Assembly: GCA_945643825.1 (NCBI GenBank)
Contig: CALZEZ010000009.1
Coordinates: 1 to 14,973, forward strand
Direction: 5' to 3'
Origin: an uncultured Lachnospiraceae bacterium
Lineage (GTDB): Bacteria > Bacillota > Clostridia > Lachnospirales > Lachnospiraceae
Length of the DNA: 14,973 nucleotides
The notes beneath the pieces are model-generated. The model had not been told where the DNA came from and searched no databases. It saw only the letters and a list, made by a program, of their open reading frames with translations. The position numbers and the translations under genes are program-made. Shown piece by piece: positions 8,481 through 14,544 of this stretch. Each line of letters begins with the position of its first letter. The stretch's first letter is position 1.

Positions 8481-8951
8481 TTATACCTGAATACCACTTA
8501 CTGCCAGGATAGAGATCAACAGTGCCAAAATAGCGTAGGTCTCAACCATCGCAGGGAACAGCATTGCTTTACCGAACTGATCCGGTTTCTTTGCAACGAT
8601 ACCGATTGCTGCAACGGAGGTACGACCCTGGTGCATGCCGGATACCAGACCAACGATACCGATCGGAAGGCAGGCTGCGAAGATTAAAAGTCCGGGTGCA
8701 ACGCTGATATCAGCAGCACCGCCGCCTAAGATACCGATCTTGGATAAGGTAAGGAATGCTACAAGCAGTCCATAGATACCCTGTGTACCGGGAAGAAGCT
8801 GCATAATGAGAACCTTGGCAAATTTGCTCGGATCCTCTGTTACTACTCCACTTGCTGCCTGTCCGGCAACGCCTACTCCATATGCAGAGCCACATCCTGC
8901 AAGGATGACTGCTGCTGCTGCTCCTAATAATGCCCATACGATTCCGCTCAT
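8481..8951 (-). CDS. ntpK: V-type ATPase proteolipid subunit K (16-kDa rotor ring), predicted Na+-binding
   Basis: Subunit K forms the membrane rotor ring that carries the coupling ion. The protein has 156 residues with four membrane helices arranged as two hairpins, the double-length form of the bacterial V-type enzyme. The first hairpin contains LLPGTQGIYG (52-61) and the second contains MHQGR (106-110) and MVETYAIL (135-142). The carboxylate is E137 in the last helix; the matching position of the first hairpin is Q57 and carries no charge, so there is one ion site per subunit. L53, T56, Q57, Y60, Q108 and E137 match the Na+ ligands or site residues described in E. hirae NtpK (L61, T64, Q65, Y68, Q110, E139). 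The ATG overlaps the stop of subunit I by 4 bp. Confidence 0.96.
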   Translation of the reverse strand: MSGIVWALLGAAAAVILAGCGSAYGVGVAGQAASGVVTEDPSKFAKVLIMQLLPGTQGIYGLLVAFLTLSKIGILGGGAADISVAPGLLIFAACLPIGIVGLVSGMHQGRTSVAAIGIVAKKPDQFGKAMLFPAMVETYAILALLISILAVSGIQV

Positions 8952-10969
8952 AATTGTGTTTCCTCCTTAAAATCAAAATATTTCGTGTTCTGTTTGAAGG
9001 GTGCAAAGGCTTTGCCTCCGCCCTCATAAAATTTTCCAAAAAACTCTACATACTGCAAACGACAGGTATGCACATAGGCGCCAAGAAGATTGATCGCCAT
9101 GTTAAAGGTGTGTCCGATAATAAATACAACGATAAACAGAATCACACCGACTACACTGTCTCCGCCCATGGAGCCCATCTGGTTAAATACCGATGCCATA
9201 ACTCCGGTCGCAAGACCAAGTGCAAGAAGTCTGGAGTATGAGAGCACATCACTCATCCAGCCGGTAATGTTGTACAGATCATAAGCACCAAGTGCAAGTC
9301 TGATACCCGGATTCTTACTCGATCTGCCGGACATAAGCAGGATTCCGACCACTCCGATCAGGGCAAGTGCCTTGCCGAGGAAATGAAGCGGTGCCGGGAA
9401 AACGATCATTGAACCTGCAATTGCTCCGAAAAGCTCGGTCGGAAGCAGGATCAAGATCAGTCCTGTTAACAGGCAGAACCAAAGAACCACATCACAGAAG
9501 AAGTTCATGTAATTCTTTTCTTTGATACAAATATAGCCTTTCATTCCAAGTCCTGTGTAGAGGTGAATCACACCAAACAGCCAGGAATAGAGAAGCAGCT
9601 TCATCGGATCTGCAAGCGGTGCAAACCATAACGGCGGTATGGATACCTCGTGATGGAAGAATACCCTTGAGATGACATCTACCGCATCTCCAAAATATCC
9701 GCCGAACATGATTCCCCAGAACAAAGTGGAAAATCCACAGTAGAAGAACAGTTTGATGGATTTTCGAAGAGATTCGCTCATCCTCGGGAATTTCTTTAAT
9801 ACAATGCCGCAGGCAACCACCATAATCAATCCGTATGCCGCATCGGACAGCATCAGTCCGAAAAGGAATACGTAAAAGATCGAGGTTACAATCGATGGAT
9901 CGATCTCCCCCTTGTGAGGCAGACCAAAGGAGGCAAGTACTCCCTCCACCGAATCCGAAAAGCCGTTATTCTTCAGAATGACCGGCGCCTCTTCCTTCTC
10001 AGTGATCTCCTCAAGCTCCACATCTGCCTGAAATTTCTGCTCGAGCTCCTCCTTAATCGCCTGTGCACGATAAGCAGCCACATAACCACTCAGTGCAAAG
10101 GTGTATTTCGTCTGGGGAAGCTTGCCGAGCACCAGATATTTCTCTGCTCTGGTGCGGAAATAATCGGATACAAGCTCAAGCTCTTCCCGCTTGTCCGCAA
10201 AGGAAGCAACCATCTCCTCCAAAACAGCGATCTGTTCCCGGTTTTCCTGCACCTGCGCATTGAGTGTCTCCTGAAGCTTCGCCGGAATCTCCTTGCTTAG
10301 ACCTGCGGGTCTTGCAAAGCCTCCCATGCGAAGAACCTCCTCTAACGCAGCGGCGTCCTTCTTCAGACAAAGCACGGTCAGATAAACGTAATCCTTGTCC
10401 CGTGACAGAATGTCCAGCTCGTAAGCGTCAAGCTCCGGGTTCTTTGAAGCGATGAACTGCTCAACAGACTCTCGCGTCGCAGTTGCCGGCATCGTGCCGA
10501 TCAGAAGTCTTGTGTTTCTTGTACCACTATAATTCATCGGCACCTCAAGGGATTGCCACGGCACTAAAGCTTCCTTCTGGGTTTCAAGCTTTAAGATATC
10601 CGCCTGCAAGCCGGCGATCTGTTTGTCCAGATCCAAGAGCTGCTGCACCATCGCAGTTTTCTCATCCTTGTGACGCTCAATCTCCCGGATATCTTCCTTG
10701 TCCCTTTGCTTTTTCCCCTCGAGGGACGAAAGCAGGGATGATTTCACCGGCGCATACCGGTTCAGCACTTCCAGTGCCTGATCCGCTGCATTTGCCTGCT
10801 TTTCAAAGGCTGCCCGATAGCCTGCTGTGTCCAGCTGTTCATAGCCACTGTCGTCTTCCAGCCGAATATCAATTTCGACTGCGCCTAACTCCTGCAGGCG
10901 TTCGAGAATGGCTTTCCGGTTCTTCTTAAGTGCGCAGATACTGATTCTCTGCATCTGCAATACTGCCAT
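8948..10969 (-). CDS. ntpI: V-type ATP synthase/ATPase subunit I (a-type stator)
   Basis: Subunit I is the membrane stator that forms the ion half-channels against the K ring and anchors the peripheral stalks. It has 673 residues. Residues 1 to about 345 are a soluble alpha/beta and coiled-coil arm (charged helix around 85-135 and 225-275). About eight membrane helices follow from about 360. Two conserved Arg residues stand in the membrane part, in VLSYSRLLALGLATG (R580) and in AYVHTCRLQYVEFF (R637); they correspond to the pair known as essential for ion transfer in E. hirae NtpI. The ATG at 10969 has AAGGAGG 9 bp upstream. The end overlaps the K start (ATGA). Confidence 0.96.
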   Translation of the reverse strand: MAVLQMQRISICALKKNRKAILERLQELGAVEIDIRLEDDSGYEQLDTAGYRAAFEKQANAADQALEVLNRYAPVKSSLLSSLEGKKQRDKEDIREIERHKDEKTAMVQQLLDLDKQIAGLQADILKLETQKEALVPWQSLEVPMNYSGTRNTRLLIGTMPATATRESVEQFIASKNPELDAYELDILSRDKDYVYLTVLCLKKDAAALEEVLRMGGFARPAGLSKEIPAKLQETLNAQVQENREQIAVLEEMVASFADKREELELVSDYFRTRAEKYLVLGKLPQTKYTFALSGYVAAYRAQAIKEELEQKFQADVELEEITEKEEAPVILKNNGFSDSVEGVLASFGLPHKGEIDPSIVTSIFYVFLFGLMLSDAAYGLIMVVACGIVLKKFPRMSESLRKSIKLFFYCGFSTLFWGIMFGGYFGDAVDVISRVFFHHEVSIPPLWFAPLADPMKLLLYSWLFGVIHLYTGLGMKGYICIKEKNYMNFFCDVVLWFCLLTGLILILLPTELFGAIAGSMIVFPAPLHFLGKALALIGVVGILLMSGRSSKNPGIRLALGAYDLYNITGWMSDVLSYSRLLALGLATGVMASVFNQMGSMGGDSVVGVILFIVVFIIGHTFNMAINLLGAYVHTCRLQYVEFFGKFYEGGGKAFAPFKQNTKYFDFKEETQL

Positions 10970-11019
10970 CCAAACATACCTCCTTTTCTTATTTTATTTT
11001 TAAATCCTGTAACACTTTC

Positions 11020-11328
11020 TTATACCAGGTGATCCAAAACCGCCTGGATTGCCTCCTGCTCACGGTTAAGCGCAGATTGTCTCATACTTTCTATCTCTGC
11101 TTCCATCTGCTTTTTCGCCTCATTTTTTCGGATCTCACCGTCTGCATTCACCTTCGATTCCTGGTCTGTAACAAGGCTCTTACACTCGGCAAGCGTCTGC
11201 GCCTTCATCTCCTTTGCAGCTGCCTTCGCCTCTTCTAAGATTCTGGCCGCCTGTTCTTCCGCCTCCTGCAGCTTCTTTCCTGCATTTTCTTCCGCCTTTT
11301 TTACAGTTTTTAACGTTTCATCAAGCAT
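11020..11328 (-). CDS. V-type ATPase peripheral stalk subunit G/H
   Basis: This 102-residue protein is nearly all charged helix: Glu, Lys, Ala and Gln dominate, as in AEENAGKKLQEAEEQAARIL, and it has no membrane segment. This fits the small G/H stalk subunit that forms a right-handed coiled coil with subunit E. The first gene position before I-K-E-C-F-A-B-D agrees with the E. hirae ntp operon, where the first gene is called ntpF. The frame is open from an ATG at 11418, but I place the start at 11328 (MLDETLKTVKKAE): an AAGGTGG site lies just upstream, and the longer start would fall inside the predicted -35 element. Family conservation is weak, so the call leans on composition and context. 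Confidence 0.87.
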   Translation of the reverse strand: MLDETLKTVKKAEENAGKKLQEAEEQAARILEEAKAAAKEMKAQTLAECKSLVTDQESKVNADGEIRKNEAKKQMEAEIESMRQSALNREQEAIQAVLDHLV

Positions 11329-11389
11329 TTTCTCACCACCTTTTCCGGTATGGGGCCAAGCCGACATTCGACGGCATGGCAACATGAAT

Positions 11390-11418
11390 ATTTTACTACA
11401 AAATGGTACTATTATCAA
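11390..11418 (-). promoter_or_regulatory. Sigma-A-like promoter of the V-type ATPase operon
   Basis: On the minus strand a -35 element TTGATA (11418-11413) and a -10 element TAAAAT (11395-11390) are separated by exactly 17 bp. Each differs from consensus at one position. A start of transcription near 11383 would leave a leader of about 55 nt before the subunit G/H start at 11328. It lies between the mgtC-like terminator and the first ATPase gene, so the operon appears to be transcribed on its own. Confidence 0.75.
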
Positions 11419-11448
11419 TGAATTAACACAATTTTAAGAAAGCATTTT

Positions 11449-11485
11449 AAGAAAGGACTTTGGTTTTCCTGTTCCAAAGTCCCTT
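11449..11485 (-). terminator. Terminator of the mgtC-like gene
   Basis: On the minus strand, just after the TGA at 11490, a 9-bp perfect stem (GGACTTTGG, 11482-11474, with CCAAAGTCC, 11463-11455) closes a 10-nt loop and is followed by TTTCTT. Two more A-T pairs can extend the stem past a single unpaired base. This fits a Rho-independent terminator separating the mgtC-like gene from the ATPase promoter. Confidence 0.8.
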
Positions 11486-11489
11486 ACTG

Positions 11490-12185
11490 TCAGATCTCTT
11501 CAATATAGTCCACAAACTCTAATCCGCCCAAATGGTCTATGATCTCTCTGTGGCTTCTCTTTTTGCCAAGATTCAAGTCGACCACCACTACAACATCCGC
11601 TTCATTAAGGGGTTTCTGCTTGGTCTTATTCATTGACAGAACCTGATAGCCCGTATCCCCCAGCTCCTTTCGGAGCTTCTGCACTCCCTTTGCCCGGTCT
11701 ACCTCAAGACAGATGCTCATCAGTTTATTGTTTTCCTCCACATGATGACTGACCTTCTGCAGGAGTGTATTGGACGCAAGTACCAGCACAAAGCACAAGC
11801 TCGATGCGAGCACGAAGCCGGCGCCAAGTGCCATCCCCATAATAGCAGTAACCCACAGGCTTGCAGCTGTGCTGATTCCCTTGACCTGATTGCGTCCGGT
11901 CACCAGGATGCAGCCCGCCCCGAGGAAACCGATTCCGCTGACTACGCCTGCAGGAATCCGGCTGATATCTGCCGAATAGGAATGTCCATCCATCGTGACA
12001 AGATAGATATTTAACATCGTGGCAAGTGCCGCTCCAAGGCTTACCAGCGCAAAGGTACGCGCGCCGGTATTGTGCTTCTGCGTGCTTCGCTCCAACCCGA
12101 TCAGTGCGCCGAAAAGCATCGCAAGAAGCAGTCTGATGACAATCGATATGTTATTCCAGCTCTCAAGGTAGTGGATGACACCCAT
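11490..12185 (-). CDS. MgtC/SapB-family membrane protein
   Basis: The 231-residue protein has about five membrane helices in its first 145 residues. The conserved MgtC core is visible: GLER (30-33), GARTFALVSLGAAL (41-54), RIPAGVVSGIGFLGAG (76-91) and STAASLWVTAIMGMALGAG (105-123). The C-terminal part (about 155-231) is soluble and looks like the ACT-like domain seen in longer family members. MgtC proteins are linked with growth at low Mg2+ and, in Salmonella, with control of ATP synthase and virulence; most are not proven transporters. A GGAGG site lies 6 bp before the ATG. The gene is a single transcription unit with its own promoter and terminator, just upstream of the ATPase operon. The biological role here is unknown. 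Confidence 0.92.
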   Translation of the reverse strand: MGVIHYLESWNNISIVIRLLLAMLFGALIGLERSTQKHNTGARTFALVSLGAALATMLNIYLVTMDGHSYSADISRIPAGVVSGIGFLGAGCILVTGRNQVKGISTAASLWVTAIMGMALGAGFVLASSLCFVLVLASNTLLQKVSHHVEENNKLMSICLEVDRAKGVQKLRKELGDTGYQVLSMNKTKQKPLNEADVVVVVDLNLGKKRSHREIIDHLGGLEFVDYIEEI

Positions 12186-12203
12186 AGTCTTCCTCCATTT
12201 TGC

Positions 12204-12224
12204 CAGGCATATACTCTCTGCCTG
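12204..12224 (-). promoter_or_regulatory. Inverted repeat in the leader of the mgtC-like gene
   Basis: A perfect 6-bp inverted repeat (CAGGCA at 12204-12209 and TGCCTG at 12219-12224) with a 9-nt loop occupies about half of the predicted 45-nt leader, ending a few bases before the GGAGG ribosome binding site. It could be a weak RNA hairpin or an operator. No T run follows, so it is not a terminator. The function is not known. Confidence 0.4.
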
Positions 12225-12237
12225 AAAGATTTCCTGT

Positions 12238-12266
12238 ATTATAGCATCTTTAGAACTTTCTCACAA
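12238..12266 (-). promoter_or_regulatory. Sigma-A-like promoter of the mgtC-like gene
   Basis: The minus strand shows -35 TTGTGA (12266-12261), a 17-bp spacer and a perfect -10 TATAAT (12243-12238), with TGC directly before the -10 as in extended -10 promoters. Transcription would start near 12231, leaving a leader of about 45 nt, too short for an M-box Mg2+ riboswitch. Confidence 0.82.
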
Positions 12267-12297
12267 TTCTTTTGGTCGATTTTTGGTTACCTGTCCA

Positions 12298-12326
12298 TTG
12301 ACATCTTGGGGGCTCTAACATAACAT
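12298..12326 (+). promoter_or_regulatory. Promoter of the DUF402 gene
   Basis: On the plus strand a consensus -35 TTGACA (12298-12303) is followed after 17 bp by TAACAT (12321-12326), a weaker -10. The start would be near 12333, about 20 nt before the ATG at 12353. The two divergent -35 elements in this region are only 31 bp apart, so one bound regulator could affect both genes. Confidence 0.68.
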
Positions 12327-12352
12327 ATTTAAAAAGCCGAAAGGGGATAGTT

Positions 12353-12838
12353 ATGAACAACCATCTCACTCTTTACCGCAGACGCCTGATTCCGGACGAG
12401 TGTATTCCTCTCGCCAACGACACCATTCTGTATGCAGACGAAAAGCTTCTGATTACAAAATGGATCACGCTCAAGCCGCGGAGTGATTTTCATCATGGCT
12501 ATTCCTGCTATTACCTCGACAAGGGTTTTAAAATAAGTCGTTTTTATAAAGAGGACGGCACGCTTGTCTACTGGTACTGTGACATCATCTCCCATGCGTT
12601 TGAGGCTGAGGATAAGCTGATCATTACGGATCTTCTTGCAGATGTGATCGTTTATCCCGATGGGTTTGTGCAGGTCATGGATCTGGATGAATTGTGCAGT
12701 GCAAGAGAGGATGGTCTGATTACTGTGGACGAGTTCTTTCTGGCGGTCAAACGCCTGGGGGCACTGCTTGACATCGTATACAGCGGGCATCTTGAAGAGT
12801 TCGCAAGGCCACTGTTAGAAAAAGAGGCTGCTTCGTAA
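12353..12838 (+). CDS. DUF402 domain-containing protein
   Basis: This is the only plus-strand gene. The 161-residue soluble protein carries the DUF402 core: WYCDII (74-79), TDLLADVIVYPDG (92-104) and DLDEL (110-114), followed by a helical tail. The acidic residues D93, D97, D103, D110, D112 and E113 suit a divalent-metal site. DUF402 includes Ntdp-type nucleoside tri-/diphosphatases such as the S. aureus protein, and FomD in fosfomycin synthesis; hydrolysis of nucleotides or a related phosphoester is therefore possible, but the substrate cannot be read from sequence. An AAAGGGG site lies upstream of the ATG. Its last codons form one arm of the terminator that follows, and the stop codon lies in the loop. 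Confidence 0.87.
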   Translation: MNNHLTLYRRRLIPDECIPLANDTILYADEKLLITKWITLKPRSDFHHGYSCYYLDKGFKISRFYKEDGTLVYWYCDIISHAFEAEDKLIITDLLADVIVYPDGFVQVMDLDELCSAREDGLITVDEFFLAVKRLGALLDIVYSGHLEEFARPLLEKEAAS

Positions 12839-12860
12839 ATTCACCGAAGCAGCCTCCTTT
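12819..12860. terminator. Bidirectional Rho-independent terminator
   Basis: A perfect 12-bp stem (GAGGCTGCTTCG at 12824-12835 with CGAAGCAGCCTC at 12845-12856) encloses a 9-nt loop. On the minus strand it is followed by TTTTT and serves the coiled-coil/SleB gene, whose stop is at 12872. On the plus strand it is followed by CTTTATT and serves the DUF402 gene. The left arm is the last four sense codons of DUF402, and its TAA stop is in the loop. Confidence 0.9.
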
Positions 12861-12871
12861 ATTGTACATTC

Positions 12872-14023
12872 CTAATAGAAGATATGTCCTCCGATCGAAA
12901 TACCGGTCAGACCCGGAATCGGAGTCCTAAAGTATACACAGTTGCCAACATTCGTGACGCCCGCCATGGCTTCATCTGCCGCGCGATAGCAGCTCTCAGT
13001 TGCCTTATTGACTGCAAGTGCTGCTGCCAGGCGACCGCTCTTTACCGGGGAAAACTGCCTGTTCTGGTAGATAACGCCGGTTATGGTGTCAGGATAGACA
13101 GAGCTTAACAGTCGGTTGATCACGACGGCTCCGACTGCCACCTGTCCCGCATAGGGTTCTCCTCCGGCCTCACAGTAGATGAGATTTGCCAACAGAAAAC
13201 GGTCTCCGTCTGCGAAAACCACCTCCGAAATGTCTCTCTTTGCTGACGAAGCGGCAAGAGCTGATAATCTCTTCTCTTCCTCTAACTGCTTGCGCAATGC
13301 CGCAAGGTTCTGCTCCTGCGCCGCAATCTCCGCTTCATATTCTCTGGCACTCTCTTCTGCCTCATCAATCTCGTCCGCATAGGCCGCAATACTGTTTGCT
13401 GTCTGGCTGACAAGACCGCTCACCTGACTCTGTTTGGCCTGAACCTGGATCTTCATATCATTTAATCCATCCAGTTCTGTCTCAAGAGCAATTTCCTGTC
13501 TCTCGACCTCGTCGCGGGTGTTGCGGTATTCTTCCAACATCATACGATCATAACGGCTCGCCTCACTGATATATTCTGCGCGATTCAGGATATCCGCAAA
13601 ATTATCGCAGGTCAGCAGCATCTCCATATAGGAGGTTTCCCCCTGCTCATAGATGATACGGATACGCGTCTTCATCAGCTCATACTGCGCCTCTGCCGTC
13701 TGTCTGGCTTCCTCAAGTGCTGCCTGTGTCAGTCTGATCTGTTCCTCCTGCTCCACAATCTGTTTTTCCAAAGCATTCAGATCATTTCCGACAGCAGTCA
13801 GCTCCTCATTCAGGTTATTTAACTGTCCTTTCAGGGAATCCTGGACACCCTTCATGGAATCAATGTTTTCCTTGGTGTCACTGAGCTTCCCTTCGGTCTC
13901 TTTCTTTTCCTGCTCTGCCTGGTCAATCTTCTCCTGCGTTGTGAGAGCCAGGGTGGTAATCGGCATCGTACCTGCTAACAGGAGTGTCAGGAACACGATG
14001 GCAATATTCTTTTTTCTTCTCAT
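12872..14023 (-). CDS. Secreted coiled-coil protein with SleB-type cell wall hydrolase domain
   Basis: The protein starts with a signal peptide (RRKKNIAIVFLTLLLAG, then a likely cut after ALA). A long coiled coil of the CwlO/PcsB N-terminal kind follows (about residues 30-255), rich in Glu, Gln and Ala. The C-terminal 110 residues are a SleB-like Hydrolase_2 domain: IYCEAGGEPYAGQVAVGAVV with the presumed catalytic Glu (E285), then VIYQNRQFSPV. SleB proteins are lytic transglycosylases of peptidoglycan, best known in spore cortex breakdown. The coiled coil suggests control by a membrane partner such as FtsEX, which is inference. I chose the ATG at 14023 (383 residues); a GTG at 14035 in the same frame would add four residues, and both have weak ribosome sites. 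It follows dCMP deaminase closely and ends at the bidirectional terminator. Confidence 0.9.
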   Translation of the reverse strand: MRRKKNIAIVFLTLLLAGTMPITTLALTTQEKIDQAEQEKKETEGKLSDTKENIDSMKGVQDSLKGQLNNLNEELTAVGNDLNALEKQIVEQEEQIRLTQAALEEARQTAEAQYELMKTRIRIIYEQGETSYMEMLLTCDNFADILNRAEYISEASRYDRMMLEEYRNTRDEVERQEIALETELDGLNDMKIQVQAKQSQVSGLVSQTANSIAAYADEIDEAEESAREYEAEIAAQEQNLAALRKQLEEEKRLSALAASSAKRDISEVVFADGDRFLLANLIYCEAGGEPYAGQVAVGAVVINRLLSSVYPDTITGVIYQNRQFSPVKSGRLAAALAVNKATESCYRAADEAMAGVTNVGNCVYFRTPIPGLTGISIGGHIFY

Positions 14024-14056
14024 GTTTCTTCTCACTCTTGTCCCAAATTCTTACGG

Positions 14057-14533
14057 CTACAGGTCAATCCTTAACTGTCTTCCGGTACGATTGTACTGAT
14101 AATAGCGCACACCGGCCGCGTCTAACATCCGTTTGGAGGCGCGATTGGAGGGTATTCCGCTGTATTTGTCACTGCCATAGACAATGGTTCTGATCCCGGA
14201 CTGAATAATCGCCTTTGCACACTCATTACAGGGAAACAGAGACACATAGAGTGTCGCTCCCTCGAGCGAGCCCTGGTAATTTAAGATGGCATTGAGCTCC
14301 CCGTGCGTTACATACGCATATTTCGTGGTATACTCGTCTCCTTCTCTGTCCCATGGGAACTCATCATCAGAGCAGCCTCTCGGAAATCCGTTATAGCCGA
14401 TTGAGAGAATCTTGTGATCCCCACCGACAATGCAGGCTCCCACCTGCGTGTTCGGATCCTTGGAACGCATTCCTGCCATGGTCGCAATGCCCATAAAATA
14501 TTCATCCCACGACAAATAGTCCGTCCGTTTCAT
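14057..14533 (-). CDS. comEB: dCMP deaminase (ComEB/DCTD family)
   Basis: The enzyme removes the amino group of dCMP to give dUMP, the substrate of thymidylate synthase. The 158-residue protein carries the cytidine deaminase zinc site as THGELNA (H77, E79) and PCNEC (C102, C105), and the flanking LYVSLFPCNECAKAIIQSGI matches dCMP deaminases, including the eukaryotic type. The first zinc motif is HGE where most relatives have HAE; the His and Glu needed for zinc and catalysis remain. The ATG is 11 bp after the upp stop, and the GGAG ribosome binding site starts right after that stop (TAAGGAG). Pairing with upp places it in pyrimidine salvage. A wider cytidine/deoxycytidylate deaminase role is possible, but the dCMP call is well supported. 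Confidence 0.93.
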   Translation of the reverse strand: MKRTDYLSWDEYFMGIATMAGMRSKDPNTQVGACIVGGDHKILSIGYNGFPRGCSDDEFPWDREGDEYTTKYAYVTHGELNAILNYQGSLEGATLYVSLFPCNECAKAIIQSGIRTIVYGSDKYSGIPSNRASKRMLDAAGVRYYQYNRTGRQLRIDL

Positions 14534-14544
14534 TACTAATCTCC

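Noticed and set aside
12186..12352. Possible M-box Mg2+ riboswitch upstream of the mgtC-like gene
   Set aside because: The leader after the best promoter is only about 45 nt and the whole intergenic space is 167 bp shared with a divergent promoter, too little for an M-box.
12329..12790. Minus-strand open frame of 153 codons opposite the DUF402 gene
   Set aside because: The plus strand carries a promoter, ribosome binding site and clear DUF402 motifs; the reverse frame has none of these.
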